A DNA stretch of 64,000 bases from positions 1 through 64,000 of the forward strand of contig NZ_AULF01000012.1 of the NCBI RefSeq assembly GCF_000425145.1. The letters are read 5' to 3'. The DNA comes from Pedobacter glucosidilyticus DSM 23534. Its GTDB lineage: Bacteria > Bacteroidota > Bacteroidia > Sphingobacteriales > Sphingobacteriaceae. The notes under the pieces are model-generated. The model made no database searches, was not told the DNA's origin, and worked only from the letters and a program-made list of their open reading frames with translations. The number at the start of each line of letters is the position of its first letter. Position 1 is the stretch's first letter. This document shows, one piece after another, positions 1 through 9,100 of this stretch. Position numbers and translations under genes: made by a program.

Positions 1-747
1 TAATTTTAGAGCAGCTTCATCAGTCATATTTGTTGGCGTATCCCACCATAAAACGGCTATATCGCCATAATTCGTCATCAATTCTTTTACCTGTGGAACT
101 GCAACTTCATCAATATATTGTGCAAATGTTCTGGTTTCTTGAGCCGGGTCCCAATGCCCTTTATGTTCCTTCGTATAATCATCAATCTTTGTACTATCAG
201 GATTAGGCCAACCTTCTGCCATTAATTTCCTAGCTGCAGAACCTCCTGGGTTTACCCAATCTTGGGCTTGGGAATAGTAAAAGCCTAATTTTACATTATA
301 TTTTTTACAGGCCTCTACCAAAGGTTTTAACAGATCTTTTTTGTAGGGCGTTGCATCCATAATATCCCAATCACTAGCTTTTGAGTCAAATAAAGCAAAG
401 CCATCATGGTGTTTAGCTGTAATGATTAGATATTTCATCCCGGCATCTCTGGCCATTTTTACCCATTCATCAGCATTAAATTTTACCGGATTAAATTGTT
501 TGGCAACTTCTTTATATTCTGAAACCGGTACTTTCATTCTATTCATAATCCACTCGGCCCCACCTCTAGCCTGTTGATGCCCTTTATACTCTCCGGCCAT
601 TTGCGCATAAACCCCAAAGTGGATGAACATACCGAAACGAGCCTCACGCCACCATTTCATTTTTTCATCTTGCGATATGGGTTGTGCTAAAACAGAAGTA
701 CTTGCATAACAAAAAACTAAAAAGACTAATAATTTTTTCAGGTTCAT
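1..747 (-). CDS. Alpha-L-fucosidase, GH29 (C-terminus cut by window edge)
   Basis: The first 249 codons of a GH29 alpha-L-fucosidase are present; the gene runs off the window at base 1. GH29 enzymes release terminal L-fucose with retention of configuration. The start at 747 gives a clear signal peptide ending near VLAQ, so a periplasmic or surface enzyme is expected. Family landmarks are WWREARFGMFIHFG near the N-terminus, the AKHHDGFALF motif, and VLWWDTP, where D236 sits in the position expected for the catalytic nucleophile. It lies 124 bp downstream of the SGNH hydrolase on the same strand and is probably in the same PUL1 unit as GH88. The missing C-terminal part prevents judging any extra domain. 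Confidence 0.9.
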   Translation of the reverse strand, partial: MNLKKLLVFLVFCYASTSVLAQPISQDEKMKWWREARFGMFIHFGVYAQMAGEYKGHQQARGGAEWIMNRMKVPVSEYKEVAKQFNPVKFNADEWVKMARDAGMKYLIITAKHHDGFALFDSKASDWDIMDATPYKKDLLKPLVEACKKYNVKLGFYYSQAQDWVNPGGSAARKLMAEGWPNPDSTKIDDYTKEHKGHWDPAQETRTFAQYIDEVAVPQVKELMTNYGDIAVLWWDTPTNMTDEAALKL

Positions 748-871
748 GGTGATGGTGATATTTATAAAAGTAATTAACCGAATTAAAAATATACGTAATG
801 TAAATAACAATTCATTTGTTATTGTTTCTAAGTAGTATTACATCGTCATTTACTTAGAATAACACAACTAA

Positions 872-1525
872 TTATAACTCATTTATTATGGATTTTAATT
901 TTGATATAATAGGTTGTGCGAGTAATTCAGAACCTTTCTCCGTGTAATGAACATTATTAGGATATGAGTTTAGTGGATGAACCCTTAAAGACGTTTCATA
1001 TAGGTCAAGTATATCTATTTCATTCCTATTCATAACTTCTTTAGCTATATTATTGTATAAAAGTGGTGATTCTACCATTCTTCCGGCCGCATTCTCAGGA
1101 ACAGTTGTTGTTGTTATGAAAACTATATGAGCCGTTGTTTCCTTTAATTTATTTACAATGATTTGTAAGTTTTTTCTATAATCCTCTAAAGAAACTGCGA
1201 TTTTACCATTTTTCAAATCATATCTATTCAAAGTATCCTTATAAACCATATCATGCAGTCCGAAGTTAAACATTACTACATCCCATTCCCTTTCTCCAAG
1301 CCATTTTTCAATATTTTGTACCCCTTTAAAAGTAGATCCTCCATTACCAGGATTATGCTCTATATTTATACCTATAAATTTCTTTTGAATAAAAGGCGTA
1401 TAGCCAATCGAAATGGAATCTCCGATTATCAAAATATTTTTACGCGTTTGAAAAGTCGCTGATATAAAGGTGAAGCACATTAATAATATTACTAAACTTG
1501 AATATTTTTTTATTTTTTTGTCCAT
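872..1525 (-). CDS. Secreted SGNH/GDSL-type hydrolase (probable carbohydrate esterase)
   Basis: This 217-residue protein has an N-terminal signal segment (about residues 8-25) and an SGNH fold signature. Block I is NILIIGDSISIG with the likely nucleophile S37. A central NFGLHD stretch resembles the block III Asn region, and the C-terminal block V is PNNVHYTEKG with H193. The residue three before the histidine, usually Asp in the DxxH motif, is Asn190 here, so the catalytic triad may be a Ser-His dyad or the Asp may come from elsewhere. The context between GH88 and GH29 suggests removal of acetyl or other ester groups from the PUL1 glycan. The gap to GH88 is only 34 bp, so co-transcription is likely. 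Substrate is unknown. Confidence 0.75.
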   Translation of the reverse strand: MDKKIKKYSSLVILLMCFTFISATFQTRKNILIIGDSISIGYTPFIQKKFIGINIEHNPGNGGSTFKGVQNIEKWLGEREWDVVMFNFGLHDMVYKDTLNRYDLKNGKIAVSLEDYRKNLQIIVNKLKETTAHIVFITTTTVPENAAGRMVESPLLYNNIAKEVMNRNEIDILDLYETSLRVHPLNSYPNNVHYTEKGSELLAQPIISKLKSIINEL

Positions 1526-1559
1526 GTTTTTTATTTAAATCAAATTATAAGATTTGATA

Positions 1560-2798
1560 TTATATTTTATTTAAGTTTTTATATCGAATTAGAGCTTCTA
1601 AATAATAATAATCAGCATATACAAGAGGTACATCAACCTCCTTGTTATGGGGAAAACTGCCAGTACTATGTTTTAATAAAAACCCACCATTAGTGCCTGG
1701 ACGAGCTAAATACCGTGATGTACTTAAAGATTTTAGAATTTTTTCAGCTGCTTCTAAATAAATAACTTTCTTCTTAAGAGGAACATAGTTACAAAGTTCT
1801 AATAAAGCAGAACTAACAATTGCAGCTGCGGAGGCATCTCTTGGAATTTCTTTATAAACACTAGTATTATATTTAAATTTTGGATCGTAACCTTCTTCAC
1901 CAACATTAAAGTCCCAATAAGGAATATAATCTTTTGGTAAATTTTTATGTTTTAAAAAAAAATCTGATAAACCTATAGCAGCATCTAAAAACTTTCGATC
2001 TTTTGTTTCTCTATAAATCATAGTATAACCGTAAATACCCCATGCTTGACCTCTAGCCCAAGTAGAATTGTCTGCGTATCCTTGGCAAGTTTCACGATGT
2101 AAGACTTTACCTGAAATTGTATCATAATTAATAACATGATAAGAGCTAAAATCTGGTCTTATATGATTTTTTAAAGCTGTTTCAGCATGTTTAATAGCTA
2201 TATCTTTATAGCTATTATCTCCTGTTTCCTTTGATGCAAAAAACAACAATTCTAAATTCATTAGATTATCAATAATTACGGGATAATCCCATAAGGTTTT
2301 ACCATCCCAAGACATTCTTGAATTCCACGATTCTATACTTCCTACCCGAGTATTAAATCTACTTTTGAGAGATTTAGCTGATTGTATTAAAACATCTTTA
2401 TAATTTGGACTTAATGTTCTTTTGTAAGCTTTACCATAACTGCAATACATCATAAATCCTAAATCATGGTGACTCGTATTAAATTGGTTCTTATTTAAAG
2501 ATTCCGTCCATTTAACAGCTTGATCCTTCCAATATGTATCTTTTGTTAATTCATACATGTACCACAAGTTACCAGCCCAAAAACCTCCTGTCCAATCATT
2601 AATATTTACATATTTTAAGGATCCATTTTTATCTTGTGTCCTAGGATATTTTGTTAAATCTTGAGAAACCTTTAAAACATTTTTATACTGGATATTTGCT
2701 ACAGTCAGCATCCTATTTATATCAATATTTTTTAAGCCTTGTGTAAAGCTGAACTTGTTTAATGAAAGAAAGAAAAAAAGAAAGAAAATTTTTTTCAT
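1560..2798 (-). CDS. Unsaturated glucuronyl hydrolase, GH88
   Basis: This 412-residue secreted protein (signal peptide about residues 1-19, ending FSFTQ) matches GH88. That family hydrates and releases 4,5-unsaturated uronic acids left at the non-reducing end by polysaccharide lyases. Seen motifs include WTGGFWAGNLWY, HHDLGFMMY with D112, YPVIIDNLMNLE with D177, and DNSTWARGQAWGIYGY. D112 and D177 are spaced much like the two essential aspartates of characterised family members. It pairs logically with the PL8 lyase at 22381-24561: the lyase makes the unsaturated sugar and this enzyme removes it. It is the first gene of a unit with the SGNH hydrolase and probably the fucosidase. GH105 is the main alternative, but the motif set fits GH88 better. 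Confidence 0.88.
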   Translation of the reverse strand: MKKIFFLFFFLSLNKFSFTQGLKNIDINRMLTVANIQYKNVLKVSQDLTKYPRTQDKNGSLKYVNINDWTGGFWAGNLWYMYELTKDTYWKDQAVKWTESLNKNQFNTSHHDLGFMMYCSYGKAYKRTLSPNYKDVLIQSAKSLKSRFNTRVGSIESWNSRMSWDGKTLWDYPVIIDNLMNLELLFFASKETGDNSYKDIAIKHAETALKNHIRPDFSSYHVINYDTISGKVLHRETCQGYADNSTWARGQAWGIYGYTMIYRETKDRKFLDAAIGLSDFFLKHKNLPKDYIPYWDFNVGEEGYDPKFKYNTSVYKEIPRDASAAAIVSSALLELCNYVPLKKKVIYLEAAEKILKSLSTSRYLARPGTNGGFLLKHSTGSFPHNKEVDVPLVYADYYYLEALIRYKNLNKI

Positions 2799-2858
2799 AA
2801 ATTAATTAAAGTTTAATATTGTGAATATTATTATTTCATTTTACTTATATATTATAAA

Positions 2859-2888
2859 CTATCTCTCTTATACTATTAAAAGAGATAG
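2859..2888 (-). terminator. Imperfect hairpin between the SusCD unit and GH88
   Basis: CTATCTCTCTTA and TAAAAGAGATAG form a 12-bp stem with one mismatch and a 6-nt loop. Read on the minus strand it is followed by TTTATAAT, a weak U tract. It could end transcripts of the SusC-SusD-DUF5017 unit. The 12-bp direct repeat ATATATTATAAA flanks it at 2847-2858 and 2896-2907, so a small insertion or a regulator site is also possible. Confidence 0.35.
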
Positions 2889-3038
2889 CTTATTCATATA
2901 TTATAAATGATGTTTTAGAAATCAAAAAAATGTAGTATAAAGCTCTTCAATTAGGCCTAATAATTAGCATTGAAGGTTTTATGATAAAAAATAATACATA
3001 TTTGAATAAAAAAATCATCTATTAACTAATCTGGGTTA

Positions 3039-3965
3039 CTAGGGTGCAATGTTAACTTCTAACTCTTTAATAACTCTACTTTCTCCGTAAACATTAATAT
3101 TAAAAGCTTCAAAAGTAACTTTGTAATTACCCGGCTGGTTATAAATGAAAGTATATTCATCTAAACGTGTACTAATATTTTTAAGTGGTGTACCTATATC
3201 TGATTTTACACTAATAAGATTAACAGCATTAGAAACTGCCCAAACTTGGTTACTCAATGCGGTTGAGCCCCCACCCACTATTTGCAACACTCCGGAATTA
3301 AATGTAAAATTGGATGGTGAAGTGCCGAATTTAACTGTGTTCCAACTCATACCACTAATACTAATTACAGGTATAATTTGGTTATCTGTATTAGTTGTAA
3401 GTTTAATATCGAATCTATTGATCCTCCAAGTCCTTTGCGTACTTCCTGTATTACCTGTAAACTTAAAGGCAAAATAAATAGGCTTAGTTTTATCAATAGT
3501 TAATCCCAAAGATCCTAAAGTTAATAAATTAACAACGCCAGAATTAGTATAAACATCTCCGCTAACAGATGTAGATAGTGTAAAAGCTGAAGTAATATCC
3601 ACCCAATCAGTAGTCTCATTAATACTTGCCTCCAAATACTGTCCATTAAACTTTTGAGAAGCAAAAAGCTTTAATGATTGAGGCTGCTGAGCATCAGTAC
3701 CTAGCCTTCTGTTAGTTGCAAAATCTAAGGTTATATTATCACTTTCGGCAATAGTTCTATTTCTATAAATAAACCTACTCCCTTCTAAACCAGAATAAAA
3801 TAATAACTGGTCTGGATTACCGGATAATATAAACTTTACGGTATCTCCAACTTTATAGTTTGTTCTCTCTGTTTGAACAGAGAAATCTAACTTTACTACC
3901 TCTTTTTTATTACATGCTAAAAAAAGCAGTAATAATGGTATTATAAATATATTTTTCATCATCAT
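3039..3965 (-). CDS. DUF5017-like SusE-position lipoprotein
   Basis: A 308-residue lipoprotein with lipobox LFLAC directly after a short hydrophobic segment. The N-terminal part contains YKVGDTVKFILSGNPDQ and FYSGLEG, the pattern I associate with DUF5017 proteins encoded after SusD. Beyond about residue 130 it looks beta-rich without a recognised catalytic motif. It starts 18 bp after SusD, so it is the third gene of the SusC-SusD unit. Proteins at this position are usually surface glycan-binding lipoproteins that help SusCD capture substrate; that role is inferred from position. Three consecutive Met codons open the frame, so the exact start is uncertain by two residues. Confidence 0.7.
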   Translation of the reverse strand: MMMKNIFIIPLLLLFLACNKKEVVKLDFSVQTERTNYKVGDTVKFILSGNPDQLLFYSGLEGSRFIYRNRTIAESDNITLDFATNRRLGTDAQQPQSLKLFASQKFNGQYLEASINETTDWVDITSAFTLSTSVSGDVYTNSGVVNLLTLGSLGLTIDKTKPIYFAFKFTGNTGSTQRTWRINRFDIKLTTNTDNQIIPVISISGMSWNTVKFGTSPSNFTFNSGVLQIVGGGSTALSNQVWAVSNAVNLISVKSDIGTPLKNISTRLDEYTFIYNQPGNYKVTFEAFNINVYGESRVIKELEVNIAP

Positions 3966-3983
3966 TAATTAATTAAATAGGTT

Positions 3984-5555
3984 TTACCATCCGGGATTTT
4001 GAGTGATTAATCTATTCAAAGATGTCTCTCTAATGGGTATAGGAAATAAATTATCTCTTACAGTGACACTTCTTCCAGCAAGAGAAGCGTACCTGAAATT
4101 GGTTGGTGCGGTTGTTTGTATACTATTTCCTAGTTGATTCATAGTAGAAGTAAAAATACCCCATCTAATTAAGTCAAACTTTCTATTTGCTTCAAAAGCA
4201 AGCTCTAGGAAACGTTCATTCTGAATTAATTTTCGGAGTTCTTCTTTACTGGTAGCTAAGGCGCTAACATTAGAAGCATTTGCTCTATCTCTAACTTGCT
4301 TTAAAGCATTTATAGCAATAGTTGTTGGTCCATTAACTTCATTTTCCGATTCAGCAAGCATTAATAATACATCAGCATAACGTAATAGAGGAGCATTGAT
4401 TGGCGTATAATTTTTATTTTTAGGTTTTACTTGTTCAAAAAGTCGTCTATACTTACCACAATTTCTTTCGTAGATTTGTGTATTTGTTAAAAAAGTAGAA
4501 TCTCTAACTCGTTGAAAACCATCAACAGTGATATGGTTATAACGGTAGGTAGCTATATTCCAGTCTCTTCTAACATCATTAGCTTCATAACTATTATATA
4601 ATTTTGCTGTAGTATTAATATATCCATAGCTAAATCCTACTGATTCATCATTACAAGCTAAACCAATGGTATTACCTACCCTTCCACCTTCCAAATCTCC
4701 AAATCTATTTCCATAAGTTTCAGCCTCCCAAATAGACTCTTTGATGTCATATTTATCAGCCGCTAGGTTAATAAAAATTTGCTTATAATCTGGGTTTAAA
4801 CTATGCTCAGTAGGGCCATTTTCTGGAAAAACAATTTTTTTAGCCCATTTTAAAGCTTCTGCATATTTACTAACATCATTTAATGGTGCTCCAGCCATTT
4901 TTAAATATACCTTAGCTAGTACACCTCTTACCGCAGATTTTGATACTCTACCACCAAAACCAATTTGAGTTGCCGTTTTTACCATTCCTTCCGCTTCTTC
5001 CATTTCCCTAGTAATAAAATTATACACTTCTCTTTGCGGTGTTCTTGCTATATCAACACTATTAACTGATGGTGTAGCTGTCGTCTTGAGTGGTACATCA
5101 CCAAAATAGATAACCAAGTTGAAATAGTAAAAAGCTCTTAAAAATTTAGCCTCACCTTTTATAGCTTCTTTTTCCGCTTCTGGCATATCAACTTTGTCAA
5201 TATTATTTAAAAGAATGTTAGCTCTTTCAATTCCAATATACATTTGTTGCCAAAATTCTGTTACCTCTGTACTTGTTGCATCGTAATTGTAAACACTTAC
5301 ACCAGAAACATTTCCGCTTCTAGCATAAAACCCTTCATCTGAGGTATTAAGACTTTCTAAAACCTCACCAGTAAAAGTTTGCTCTCTTCCTAAAACATCA
5401 TAAACTGCAACCAGAGCTGCATTAGCATCATTTGCATTATTATAATAATTCTCTTTTACTATAAAAGTGGGGTCCTTTTTTAAATAATCTGTACACCCAG
5501 ACAGCAACCCAATAATAAAAATAACAAGGGATAAAAATCTATAAAAATTATTCAT
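3984..5555 (-). CDS. SusD/RagB-family surface glycan-binding lipoprotein
   Basis: The protein is a SusD homologue that forms a lid over the SusC porin and binds oligosaccharides at the cell surface. I chose the start at 5555 because it gives a compact lipoprotein signal, MNNFYRFLSLVIFIIGLLSGC, with lipobox LLSGC. The open frame continues to 5639, but that would overlap the end of susC and add a polar stretch before the signal. SusD landmarks are YLKKDPTFIVKENYYNNAND near the N-terminus, the helical repeat region with GEAKFLRAFYYFNLVIYFGDVP, and the C-terminal ERFLELAFEANRKFDLIRWG, LFPIP and QNPGW. It sits 70 bp after susC. The sequence is only distantly similar to the second SusD at 55086-56864. 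Confidence 0.92.
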   Translation of the reverse strand: MNNFYRFLSLVIFIIGLLSGCTDYLKKDPTFIVKENYYNNANDANAALVAVYDVLGREQTFTGEVLESLNTSDEGFYARSGNVSGVSVYNYDATSTEVTEFWQQMYIGIERANILLNNIDKVDMPEAEKEAIKGEAKFLRAFYYFNLVIYFGDVPLKTTATPSVNSVDIARTPQREVYNFITREMEEAEGMVKTATQIGFGGRVSKSAVRGVLAKVYLKMAGAPLNDVSKYAEALKWAKKIVFPENGPTEHSLNPDYKQIFINLAADKYDIKESIWEAETYGNRFGDLEGGRVGNTIGLACNDESVGFSYGYINTTAKLYNSYEANDVRRDWNIATYRYNHITVDGFQRVRDSTFLTNTQIYERNCGKYRRLFEQVKPKNKNYTPINAPLLRYADVLLMLAESENEVNGPTTIAINALKQVRDRANASNVSALATSKEELRKLIQNERFLELAFEANRKFDLIRWGIFTSTMNQLGNSIQTTAPTNFRYASLAGRSVTVRDNLFPIPIRETSLNRLITQNPGW

Positions 5556-5625
5556 TTCGCTATTTAAAAAGGGGATTCTGAAGCCATTTCTTAATTTTTC
5601 ATTTTTATTGATCATAACCATATAA

Positions 5626-8600
5626 TTATAAAGAAACATTAAAACCTAATACAAAAGTTCTTGGACGAGGATAAGCAGAAAAATCATATCCCGGAGTTAA
5701 TGGTGTATATAACACGGCAACCTCTGGGTCATAACCACTATATTTAGTAAATGTGAGTAAGTTTTGTGCTGAAGTATAAATACGAGCTGATTTAATTTTC
5801 AACTTCTTGGTAACAACATCCGGTAAAGTATACCCTAAAGCTACAGTTTTCAACCTTAAAAACGAGCCGTCTTCTACTACTCTACTAGAATAAGCAGCCG
5901 GTCCTTGTCCTCTTAATCTTGGAATATCTGTATTGGTATTATCAGGAGTCCACCTGTTGGCAAATGTTGCAAATTGATTAACTCCTGATCTTTCACCAGA
6001 TTCCATAAATATTCTATTAGCATTTATGATATCATTACCGTAAGACCATTGTAAGAACAAATTTAAATCAAACTTTTTATATCTAAAGTTATTCGCAAGC
6101 CCACCAATATGGAGTGGGTATCCCCGTCCTATTACAGTTCTATCTAAATCGTTTACAACACCATCCCTGTTTAAATCCTTATATTTAATATCACCTGGCC
6201 TAATATTAGCTCTTGCATTTCCGTTAGTTGAAACTTCATCTTTAAGAGATATAGCTCCATTTGAAGACACATTAAAATCCTCCATTTGATATAAGCCATC
6301 CCAAATAAAGCCATACATCTGCCCTAAAGGCTGGTTAATCTTGGTAAGATATAAAGGTAAATTTCTGTAGGCAACATCTACCTGTATATTATTCGTAATA
6401 CTTTCTTGATTCTCGGTTAGTTGTAATACCTTGTTTCTATTAAATGATATGTTAAAAGAACTTGTCCATCCGAAATTTTTATGATTAATATTAATACTGT
6501 TAAAGCTAAATTCTAATCCTTCATTAGAAGTCTTTCCAATATTTTTAAAGCTATTAGTATAACCCGTTGATAATGGTAATGATGCGTTTAACAATAAATC
6601 ACTAGTAACTTTTTTGTAATAATCTATTATTAAAGTAAGTCTTTGATTAAATACTCCTAAATCTAAACCCAGATTACTTTGTGCCGTAGATTCCCACCTC
6701 AAATCAGGATTAGCAATAGTGCTAGGATAAGCACCCTGAGCAAGAACATTATTAAAAGAATAATAAGCTCCTGAAAGATCAAAATTCAACCCACTGTAAG
6801 ATGCATAATCTGTTACTCTATTGTTTCCAGTTACACCATAGCCTATACGTATTTTAGCATCAGAAAGTAAATTTTGCTCCTTCATAAAAGCTTCGTTAAT
6901 TATTCTCCATGCAAACGCTCCTGATGGAAAATACCCCCACTGGCTGCCTTCTCTAAATTTTGAAGAACCATCTGCCCTAAAAGATGCTGTCAATAAATAT
7001 TTACTTTTATAATTATAATTAAATCTGGATAAATAAGATATCATAGACCATTCACTTTTCACAGCTGTAACTGGTAATGGATTACCTTGTCCTAATCCTT
7101 CAAGACCTAATATTTCATTTGGTAGTAAATTAGCAGAAAGACCATTGCTTTTGAAAGTATTTTGCTGAAAAGTAACACCACCAACTATATTTATGACATG
7201 GTCTTTATTAATTTTCTTATTGTAGGTTAAAAGATTCTCATTTAATAAAGATTGAGTTCTGTTAAAGGATATAGATCCATTAACTTTATTTAAACTAAAT
7301 GGACTCCCCCCCCTTGTTAAAGAATTATTAAAAGCGCTACGTTCTGAGTTATTTTGATTAATACCTCCTGAAGCTCTAAATTTTAAGTTTTTATTTAAAG
7401 CGTATTCTAAAAAGCCATTAATAACCAACCTATTATCTAGTAATTCTCTCAGCTCATTTTTGGTAGATAATACAGGGTTAATTCTATAATCTGTAATAGG
7501 GTCAATATTAGGGTCTACCAGCTCATCCTCTAAAGATACACCACTTGGTGAAATAGGGAAATAACCCCATACACTGTAAAATAACCCACTCATTGCCGAA
7601 TTACTAGCACCACCACTACCAAGGTTTACAGGGTTATTACCAGAAGTTCTAGAAGAAGAATAAAGAGCATTACCTCCAATATTTAGTTTATTGTTTATGG
7701 TTTGATCTATATTAAATCTACCTTGCTTTCTATCAAATGAAGAGTTAACAATAATTCCGTCTTGTTTGAAAAGATTTCCCGAAAGCGTATACTTAGTTGT
7801 TTTGGTACCACTAGACACAAGTATAGAATGATCCTGCATGGGTGCTGTACGTAAAAGTAGATCTTCCCAGTTTGTACCTGGTATATTCCTATAATCCTCT
7901 AATGTTTTACCATCATTAAAATAACTTGTCAATATTCTAACAGGATCTCTTTCTGCTTCCATCCTCACAAATTCATAAGGACTTAAAACATCTATAGATT
8001 TAATAACTTCTTGTGCTCCATAATATCCTGTATAACTTATGGTTGGAGCGCCAATTTTAGCTCTTTTAGTAGTAATTAAAATTACGCCATTTGCACCACG
8101 AGCTCCATAAATTGCTGTTGCAGAAGCATCTTTTAACACCTCCATAGATTCTATTTCCGCAGGGTTTAAAATTCCTGCGTTAGCATCTTCTGTAGGGAAA
8201 CCATCAATAACATATAAAGGCGAGTTATCTTGAGTAAGAGAACTAGCTCCTCTAATAATAATATTAAAACCTGCTCCTGGTTGGCCGCTTTCAGAAGACA
8301 CTTGTACACCAGCTACCCTACCAGCTAAAGCTTCTATAGCAGAACCTACCGGAGCTTTCTGCAGATCAGTTATATTAACAGAAGACACAGAACCCGTTAA
8401 GTCTCTACGCTGCACTTGCCCATAACCTATAACAACCACCTCTTCTAAGGTTCCAGTACTTTGCTTTAGCTTTACATTCAGTACTGTTTGGCTGCCCAAA
8501 GCTATTTCCTCAGTAGTGAACCCTAAATATTTAAATTGTAGGACAATATCACTTTTTTGTGGCACTTTAATGCTGTAATTACCTGAAACATCCGTAACCG

Positions 8601-8760
8601 CACCATTACTTGTACCCTTAATGGTTATGTTAACACCGGGAAGTGGTGAGTTACTACCCTCTTCAATTACTTTTCCTGTTACTTGCTTACTTTGTTGAGC
8701 TTGCAAACTTTTAAATGTAATTAGGGGTATTAACAAGTAAAAAATTCTTTTCTTAATCAT
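5626..8760 (-). CDS. SusC/RagA-family TonB-dependent outer membrane transporter
   Basis: A 1044-residue TonB-dependent receptor importing PUL1 oligosaccharides. Domains in order are a signal peptide (1-21, ending SLQAQ), a carboxypeptidase regulatory-like domain (KQVTGKVIEEGSNSPLPGVN, about 26-100), the SusC signature region EEVVVIGYGQVQRRDLTGSV, a plug domain with DASATAIYGARGANGVILITTK, and a long beta-barrel ending FNVSL. No FecR-type signalling extension is present, so control probably comes from the HTCS at 12606. The coding strand has a run of eight G at 7306-7313 inside TRGGSPF, unusual in AT-rich DNA and able to shift frame by slippage. SusD follows directly. Confidence 0.95.
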   Translation of the reverse strand: MIKKRIFYLLIPLITFKSLQAQQSKQVTGKVIEEGSNSPLPGVNITIKGTSNGAVTDVSGNYSIKVPQKSDIVLQFKYLGFTTEEIALGSQTVLNVKLKQSTGTLEEVVVIGYGQVQRRDLTGSVSSVNITDLQKAPVGSAIEALAGRVAGVQVSSESGQPGAGFNIIIRGASSLTQDNSPLYVIDGFPTEDANAGILNPAEIESMEVLKDASATAIYGARGANGVILITTKRAKIGAPTISYTGYYGAQEVIKSIDVLSPYEFVRMEAERDPVRILTSYFNDGKTLEDYRNIPGTNWEDLLLRTAPMQDHSILVSSGTKTTKYTLSGNLFKQDGIIVNSSFDRKQGRFNIDQTINNKLNIGGNALYSSSRTSGNNPVNLGSGGASNSAMSGLFYSVWGYFPISPSGVSLEDELVDPNIDPITDYRINPVLSTKNELRELLDNRLVINGFLEYALNKNLKFRASGGINQNNSERSAFNNSLTRGGSPFSLNKVNGSISFNRTQSLLNENLLTYNKKINKDHVINIVGGVTFQQNTFKSNGLSANLLPNEILGLEGLGQGNPLPVTAVKSEWSMISYLSRFNYNYKSKYLLTASFRADGSSKFREGSQWGYFPSGAFAWRIINEAFMKEQNLLSDAKIRIGYGVTGNNRVTDYASYSGLNFDLSGAYYSFNNVLAQGAYPSTIANPDLRWESTAQSNLGLDLGVFNQRLTLIIDYYKKVTSDLLLNASLPLSTGYTNSFKNIGKTSNEGLEFSFNSININHKNFGWTSSFNISFNRNKVLQLTENQESITNNIQVDVAYRNLPLYLTKINQPLGQMYGFIWDGLYQMEDFNVSSNGAISLKDEVSTNGNARANIRPGDIKYKDLNRDGVVNDLDRTVIGRGYPLHIGGLANNFRYKKFDLNLFLQWSYGNDIINANRIFMESGERSGVNQFATFANRWTPDNTNTDIPRLRGQGPAAYSSRVVEDGSFLRLKTVALGYTLPDVVTKKLKIKSARIYTSAQNLLTFTKYSGYDPEVAVLYTPLTPGYDFSAYPRPRTFVLGFNVSL

Positions 8761-8987
8761 AGTTTTATTATTGGTTTTATTGGTTTGTCAAATTAAATGA
8801 CTAAAACCTGTAATTAGGGGGATTTTATGATACAATTATGGATGAATTTTAGAGCAAAACTTGTAAAAACGGATTATTTTATAAAAGCTCATATCTTGAA
8901 ACAATAAAAAGAAAACGCTCTAATCGTTAACCATAATAAACATTAATTATGAGTACTCTCAACAACTAGGTCTATACAATAAGGAGT

Positions 8988-9062
8988 AGAGGAAAAACTA
9001 TTATCTCAACTGAGCGTATTTGTGTAATAATTAAAATTAGCCCTAATAATAGTTTTTCCTCT
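8988..9062. repeat. 17-bp perfect inverted repeat between susC and the beta-helix gene
   Basis: AGAGGAAAAACTATTAT at 8988-9004 is exactly repeated in inverse orientation at 9046-9062, with 41 bases between. It lies in the 340-bp gap after the beta-helix gene and before susC. A T-rich end inside each arm and the position suggest a processing or termination hairpin after the upstream gene. The long loop is unusual for a simple intrinsic terminator, so a miniature mobile element or an attenuator are alternatives. The rest of 8761-9100 holds the susC leader and no gene. Confidence 0.55.
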
Positions 9063-9100
9063 TATTTAATTTTACTCGTTTTTATAATTATTTAGTCAGT

